From an uncultured Lachnospiraceae bacterium (GTDB taxonomy: Bacteria > Bacillota > Clostridia > Lachnospirales > Lachnospiraceae): a DNA stretch of 18,382 nucleotides. Below are positions 15,235 through 18,382 of the stretch, piece by piece (position 1 is the first letter of the stretch; each line of letters begins with the position of its first letter). A program made the position numbers and the translations under genes. Below the pieces are notes generated by a model. It ran no database searches, was not told the DNA's origin, and worked only from the letters and a program-made list of their open reading frames with translations. The stretch spans positions 1 through 18,382 of the forward strand of contig CAJUMM010000053.1 of assembly GCA_910586955.1 (NCBI GenBank). Reading direction: 5' to 3'.

Positions 15235-17310
15235 TCAGTGCTCCTCTTCCTCTCCATTGTCAATGGAAGAAATTACGGAAAGCATCTTGCTCATAGAGTC
15301 ATCATAAAAACGGTACTGCCCCCGCTTGGAGCGCTTCACTGTGTAAAGAGCCTGATCCGCTGCATGAAACAGTTTTTCATAGTCAGTTCCCACCTTCTCT
15401 GTCCGGACAACACCCATACTCACGGAAATGGTAAAGTCTCTGTACTGTCCTATCAGGGACTGGAAAATACGATCCATAATGGGCTCCAGCTCCTGCTGGT
15501 ACTCCAGGAACAGAAGGAACTCGTCTCCCCCTACCCGGGCCGCTATATCATCTTTCCGGATACACTGCTCCAGCTTATGGGCCATATAAATCAATACTTC
15601 ATCCCCAAAGCTGTGCCCGTAGGTATCATTGGCCGTCTTGAAATGATCCAGGTCAAAGATTACCATAGCATATTTTGCTTCCGGACAACGCTCCAGGCGC
15701 TCCATAATCTGCTCCTTGGCGCTTGCATGGTTGAGAAGGCCTGTCATCCGGTCATGGGTAGCCAGACGCTCCAGCACGTCCAGGCGCAGGCGGGTATCGT
15801 GAATATCTATCACCTTCCCGATAGCCCCCCGGTACACATGGGGCTCTTCCGGGGACCACATGGCCTGGGCAATGATCCGGGACCATCGCTCCTCCCCCTG
15901 ATACTTAATCTTACAGTCATAGCGGACCAGGGGATTTTCCCGGCTGGTGGAGCGCAGGGCGGCAGAGATCTTATTCCAGACATCCATGCCGAGAATTTCA
16001 CTGACGCTGCCACTCTTCCTGGGCTCCATAATGATCTCGTCTACCGCCAGCTTCTCCGCACTGTAAGGAGTCAAAGTCAGAATGGGAGGCGAGACATTAT
16101 ATTCAAACTGTATCTCCTGGGACATAGCGGCGAAAAAGCTGTACTTCTCCCTCTCCCGCTCCAGGAGCTGCAAGGTCCGCTCGGAAGCCGCCAGCTCGTC
16201 ATGCTGCCGCATCTCCAGCACCACGTTCTGCATGGTCTGGTTTTCGCTTCTCTTGGGAATGCTCTGCTTCAATTCCCTGTTAAGGCGGGGAGCCACATCC
16301 GTAAGGCATTCCAGCACCAGGGGATTAAAGACGCCGCACTGGCCCTCCAGAATCATCTCCACAGCCTTCTCATGGGTAAAGGCCTTCTTGTACACCCGCT
16401 CACTGGTCAGGGCGTCATATACGTCCGCCAAGGCCACAATCTGGGCGGAAATAGGAATCTCATCCCCCTTAAGCCCATCGGGATAACCCCTTCCGTCGTA
16501 CCGCTCATGGTGCCAGCGGCAGATCTCATAAGCCCGTTTCAGTAAAGGCTCTTCCCGGTAGAAGGGCATATTGTCCAGCATCTCCGCCCCTACGCTGGAG
16601 TGAGTCTTCATAATGGCAAATTCCTCGTCCGTCAGCCTTCCCGGCTTATTCAGAATCTTTTCATCAATGGCAATCTTCCCGATATCATGGAGGGCAGAGG
16701 CCGTAGTAATCAGGGAAATATCGTTCTGGGACAATTCGTAGCGGTCCGTCTTCTGCACCAGCCTGTGAAGCAGAAGATCCGTCAGTACATGCACATGCTG
16801 CACATGCAGTCCGCTCTCCCCATTCCGGAACTCCACAATGTGACTGAGAATGTCAATCATCATGCTGCTGCTCTGCTCTTTTTCAAAAATCTGATCTGCC
16901 ACCATGCCCACCAGCTTCTTCTGCTTGGCATAGAGCATAATGGTGTTGATCGCCCGGCGGCGGACAATCAGTTCGTTAAAAGGACGGATAATAAAATCAC
17001 TGGCCCCCAGCTCAAAAGCCCGCTCAATATAGGAAGGACTGCTCTCTGCAGAAATCATAATCACCGGGATATCTTCAATCCACCGGTGTTCGTTCATCAC
17101 TTTCAGCACGCCGAAACCATCCATCTCCGGCATCACAATATCTAAAAGAAGCAGAGATAATTCCACACTGTGCTGTTCCATGTAGACCACAGCCTGGGTC
17201 CCATTCTCCACCTCCACAATCTCATATTCCTCACCCAGCATATCTGCCAGAATCGCACGGTTCATCTCCGAATCGTCCGCAATTAAAATCGTATGTTTAC
17301 CGTTTAGCAC
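15235..17310 (-). CDS. Response regulator with HD-GYP, PAS and GGDEF domains (cyclic di-GMP turnover)
   Basis: The 691-residue cytoplasmic protein joins a receiver (about 5-125, phospho-acceptor Asp57 in LLDIVMPEMDG), an HD-GYP phosphodiesterase domain (about 135-340, HDIGK with His208-Asp209 and HHERYDGRGYP from His267), a helical linker, a PAS-like segment (about 390-505) and a GGDEF diguanylate cyclase domain (about 515-680). Both catalytic sites look intact: GGDEF at 594-598, and the product-inhibition I-site RKDD (585-588) five residues before it. It could therefore both make and break cyclic di-GMP, with phosphorylation from the neighbouring hybrid kinase as a plausible switch. I chose the GTG at 17308-17310, with AGGTGA just upstream. 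A TTG 25 codons earlier lies inside the promoter. Confidence 0.95.
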   Translation of the reverse strand: MLNGKHTILIADDSEMNRAILADMLGEEYEIVEVENGTQAVVYMEQHSVELSLLLLDIVMPEMDGFGVLKVMNEHRWIEDIPVIMISAESSPSYIERAFELGASDFIIRPFNELIVRRRAINTIMLYAKQKKLVGMVADQIFEKEQSSSMMIDILSHIVEFRNGESGLHVQHVHVLTDLLLHRLVQKTDRYELSQNDISLITTASALHDIGKIAIDEKILNKPGRLTDEEFAIMKTHSSVGAEMLDNMPFYREEPLLKRAYEICRWHHERYDGRGYPDGLKGDEIPISAQIVALADVYDALTSERVYKKAFTHEKAVEMILEGQCGVFNPLVLECLTDVAPRLNRELKQSIPKRSENQTMQNVVLEMRQHDELAASERTLQLLEREREKYSFFAAMSQEIQFEYNVSPPILTLTPYSAEKLAVDEIIMEPRKSGSVSEILGMDVWNKISAALRSTSRENPLVRYDCKIKYQGEERWSRIIAQAMWSPEEPHVYRGAIGKVIDIHDTRLRLDVLERLATHDRMTGLLNHASAKEQIMERLERCPEAKYAMVIFDLDHFKTANDTYGHSFGDEVLIYMAHKLEQCIRKDDIAARVGGDEFLLFLEYQQELEPIMDRIFQSLIGQYRDFTISVSMGVVRTEKVGTDYEKLFHAADQALYTVKRSKRGQYRFYDDSMSKMLSVISSIDNGEEEEH

Positions 17311-17356
17311 ACTCTCACCTTTACCTGTATAAAAAAACGACAGAAACTCAATTTGT

Positions 17357-17385
17357 ATTTTACCATACAATTTGCAAAACAGCAA
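17357..17385 (-). promoter_or_regulatory. Promoter of the REC-HD-GYP-GGDEF/kinase operon
   Basis: On the minus strand the -10 box TAAAAT (17357-17362, 5 of 6) lies 17 bp from the weak -35 box TTGCTG (17380-17385). Transcription would start near 17350, upstream of the GTG start but downstream of the possible TTG at 17385. Confidence 0.6.
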
Positions 17386-17406
17386 GAGAAGGCCTCTTAA
17401 TTTGTT

Positions 17407-17435
17407 TCGAAAAAGAGCCGATTAATAAATATAAT
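17407..17435 (+). promoter_or_regulatory. Promoter of the terminal hypothetical gene
   Basis: A perfect TATAAT (17430-17435) is 17 bp downstream of TCGAAA (17407-17412, 4 of 6). It is back to back with the promoter at 17357-17385, so the two operons are divergent and share a 150-nt control region. Confidence 0.6.
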
Positions 17436-17462
17436 GCTTTGCGTATGAGAGGGGGGATTTCC

Positions 17463-18370
17463 GTGAAGCCAGTTTGTCTGAATCAAACACTTAGAACCTA
17501 TCAAAATCCTGCAGCCACAGCCGGGAGTGCCGCCGTCAAACCGCCAAAGGCTGGCCAAAAACAAGTATCCGGCCTCCTGGATCAAGTAGAACTTTCTGAA
17601 GAAGCGGCCGCAAGCCCGGAGACAAAAACCCAGAAACTCCTGGAACAGCTGAAAAAAAATTTTCCGGGAATCCAGTTTGAAATCACCTCAGACACGGATT
17701 TCCTGAACCTGAGGAAAAAAGCCGCATCCCTGGGAGAGGGAAAGCATCTCCTAATCTCGGAATCTTTCCTTGCCCGCATGGGGAGCAGTGAGAAGGATTA
17801 CCGGGAGTGCCGCACCATGCTCCTGGCCTCTGTACTCTTTCTTGCGGAAAACCGCGAGGATGGGGTATTCCTTTCGGAAAACCAGGCTGCGTCCTGGAAT
17901 ATCAGGGAGAAGGAAGAGGAACGGCCCCAAAGTACCTTGGAACAGATGCTCCAAAACCTGAAACAGGCAGGCAGCAATTCCGGACAGAAATTTAAAGTTT
18001 CTTCCAATGTCTCCTTTGAAACCGCCTCCCTGTACCGGAAGCTGGCCCAGTCCGGAACCAAAGCCAATGTCCAGAGCGTAGTAAGCGAAGCTTATAACAA
18101 TATGGGGGCCCTGCGCCTGGTCACCTGCTTCGGAGACGACAAGGAACGGGCGAAAGCCTACAAAGCTATCCGTTCCCTGGAGAAACTGATGGTGCGCAGC
18201 CGCCAGAAAATCCGTTCCCTGGATCAGGAAACCCTGCTGAAGCTTCGGAAACGCCGGGCGCAGAAGAAACAACAGGAGGAAAAGGTGCGCCAGATCCAGC
18301 AGGAACTGAAGAAAAAACAGACCCAGCGGAAACTGCGGGACCGGAGAATTGTCCGGGAAGGGGAAGCTGC
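17463..18370 (+). CDS. Hypothetical protein, 3'-truncated, basic coiled-coil C-terminus
   Basis: A GTG-started frame is open for 302 codons to the end of genomic sequence, with no stop before the adapter. The start is supported by AGGGGGGA 6-7 nt upstream and a good promoter. I do not recognise the family. The N-terminal ~45 residues are low complexity (Ala, Pro, Gly, Lys). Residues about 55-140 look globular (LLEQLKKNFPGIQFEITSD, then HLLISESFLARM and CRTMLLASVLFLAE). A central helical part follows (ASLYRKLAQSGTKANVQSVV, then YNNMGALRLVTCFGDDKERA). The last ~60 residues are a strongly basic helix, rich in Lys, Gln and Arg, likely a coiled coil. There is no signal peptide or membrane helix. 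Bases beyond 18370 are adapter, so the true C-terminus is unknown. Confidence 0.85.
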
Positions 18371-18382
18371 AGATCGGAAGAG
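18371..18382. other. Illumina adapter at the right contig end
   Basis: The last 12 bases, AGATCGGAAGAG, are the common start of Illumina read-through adapters and the reverse complement of bases 28-39. They are not genomic. Confidence 0.96.

Noticed and set aside
15238..16545. A 435-codon plus-strand frame opposite the HD-GYP/GGDEF gene
   Set aside because: It is fully inside a well-conserved gene on the other strand, with no ribosome site or recognisable motifs.
1..18382. Terminal inverted repeat of the whole contig, as in a linear element or phage genome
   Set aside because: The inverted sequence is Illumina adapter.

Overview
The window is an 18.4 kb contig from a Gram-positive, low-to-mid GC anaerobe, most likely a member of Clostridia close to Lachnospiraceae. 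The reasons are strong AGGAG-type ribosome binding sites, sigma-A style promoters, the mix of genes (MiaB with a long N-terminal lead, YfbR, PadR with a DUF2812-like partner, a zinc-ribbon membrane protein, REC/HD-GYP/GGDEF proteins) and the character of the CarB sequence. Both ends are Illumina adapter sequence (1-39 and 18371-18382), so the contig is an untrimmed assembly product. The two terminal genes are cut there, and their last few apparent codons are artefacts.

Layout. Nearly all genes lie on the minus strand. (1) 40-5007: an operon read leftwards from a good promoter at 5050-5078, encoding a beta-CASP metallo-beta-lactamase nuclease, a membrane-anchored N-acetylmuramoyl-L-alanine amidase, a cytidylate-kinase-like P-loop protein, D-aminoacyl-tRNA deacylase (dtd) and the N-terminal half of carbamoyl-phosphate synthase large subunit (carB). 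(2) 5059-6262: a PadR-family repressor and a translationally coupled DUF2812-like membrane protein that is broken by a frameshift. Their promoter carries two copies of a palindromic operator, one exactly filling the -35/-10 spacer. (3) 6335-6486: a 152-bp palindromic element with perfect 24-bp terminal inverted repeats. (4) 6506-9783: a tightly coupled operon of a putative papain-like protein, a YfbR-type 5'-nucleotidase, a zinc-ribbon membrane protein and endonuclease IV (nfo).

(5) 9795-11811: miaB, preceded by a broken remnant of a phage-type nuclease-domain gene that still has a near-consensus promoter. (6) 11835-17385: a signalling block. A PilZ protein is on the plus strand and ends in a strong terminator. 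Convergent to it is an operon of a REC-HD-GYP-PAS-GGDEF protein and a large hybrid histidine kinase. Making, degrading and sensing cyclic di-GMP are therefore encoded side by side. (7) 17407-18370: a divergent promoter and the first 302 codons of an unrecognised, basic, coiled-coil-ending protein that runs into the adapter.

I found no CRISPR array, tRNA, rRNA, transposase or integrase. The parts that ordinary annotation explains least are the PadR double operator, the palindromic element, the two decayed genes, the papain-like protein and the terminal hypothetical gene.
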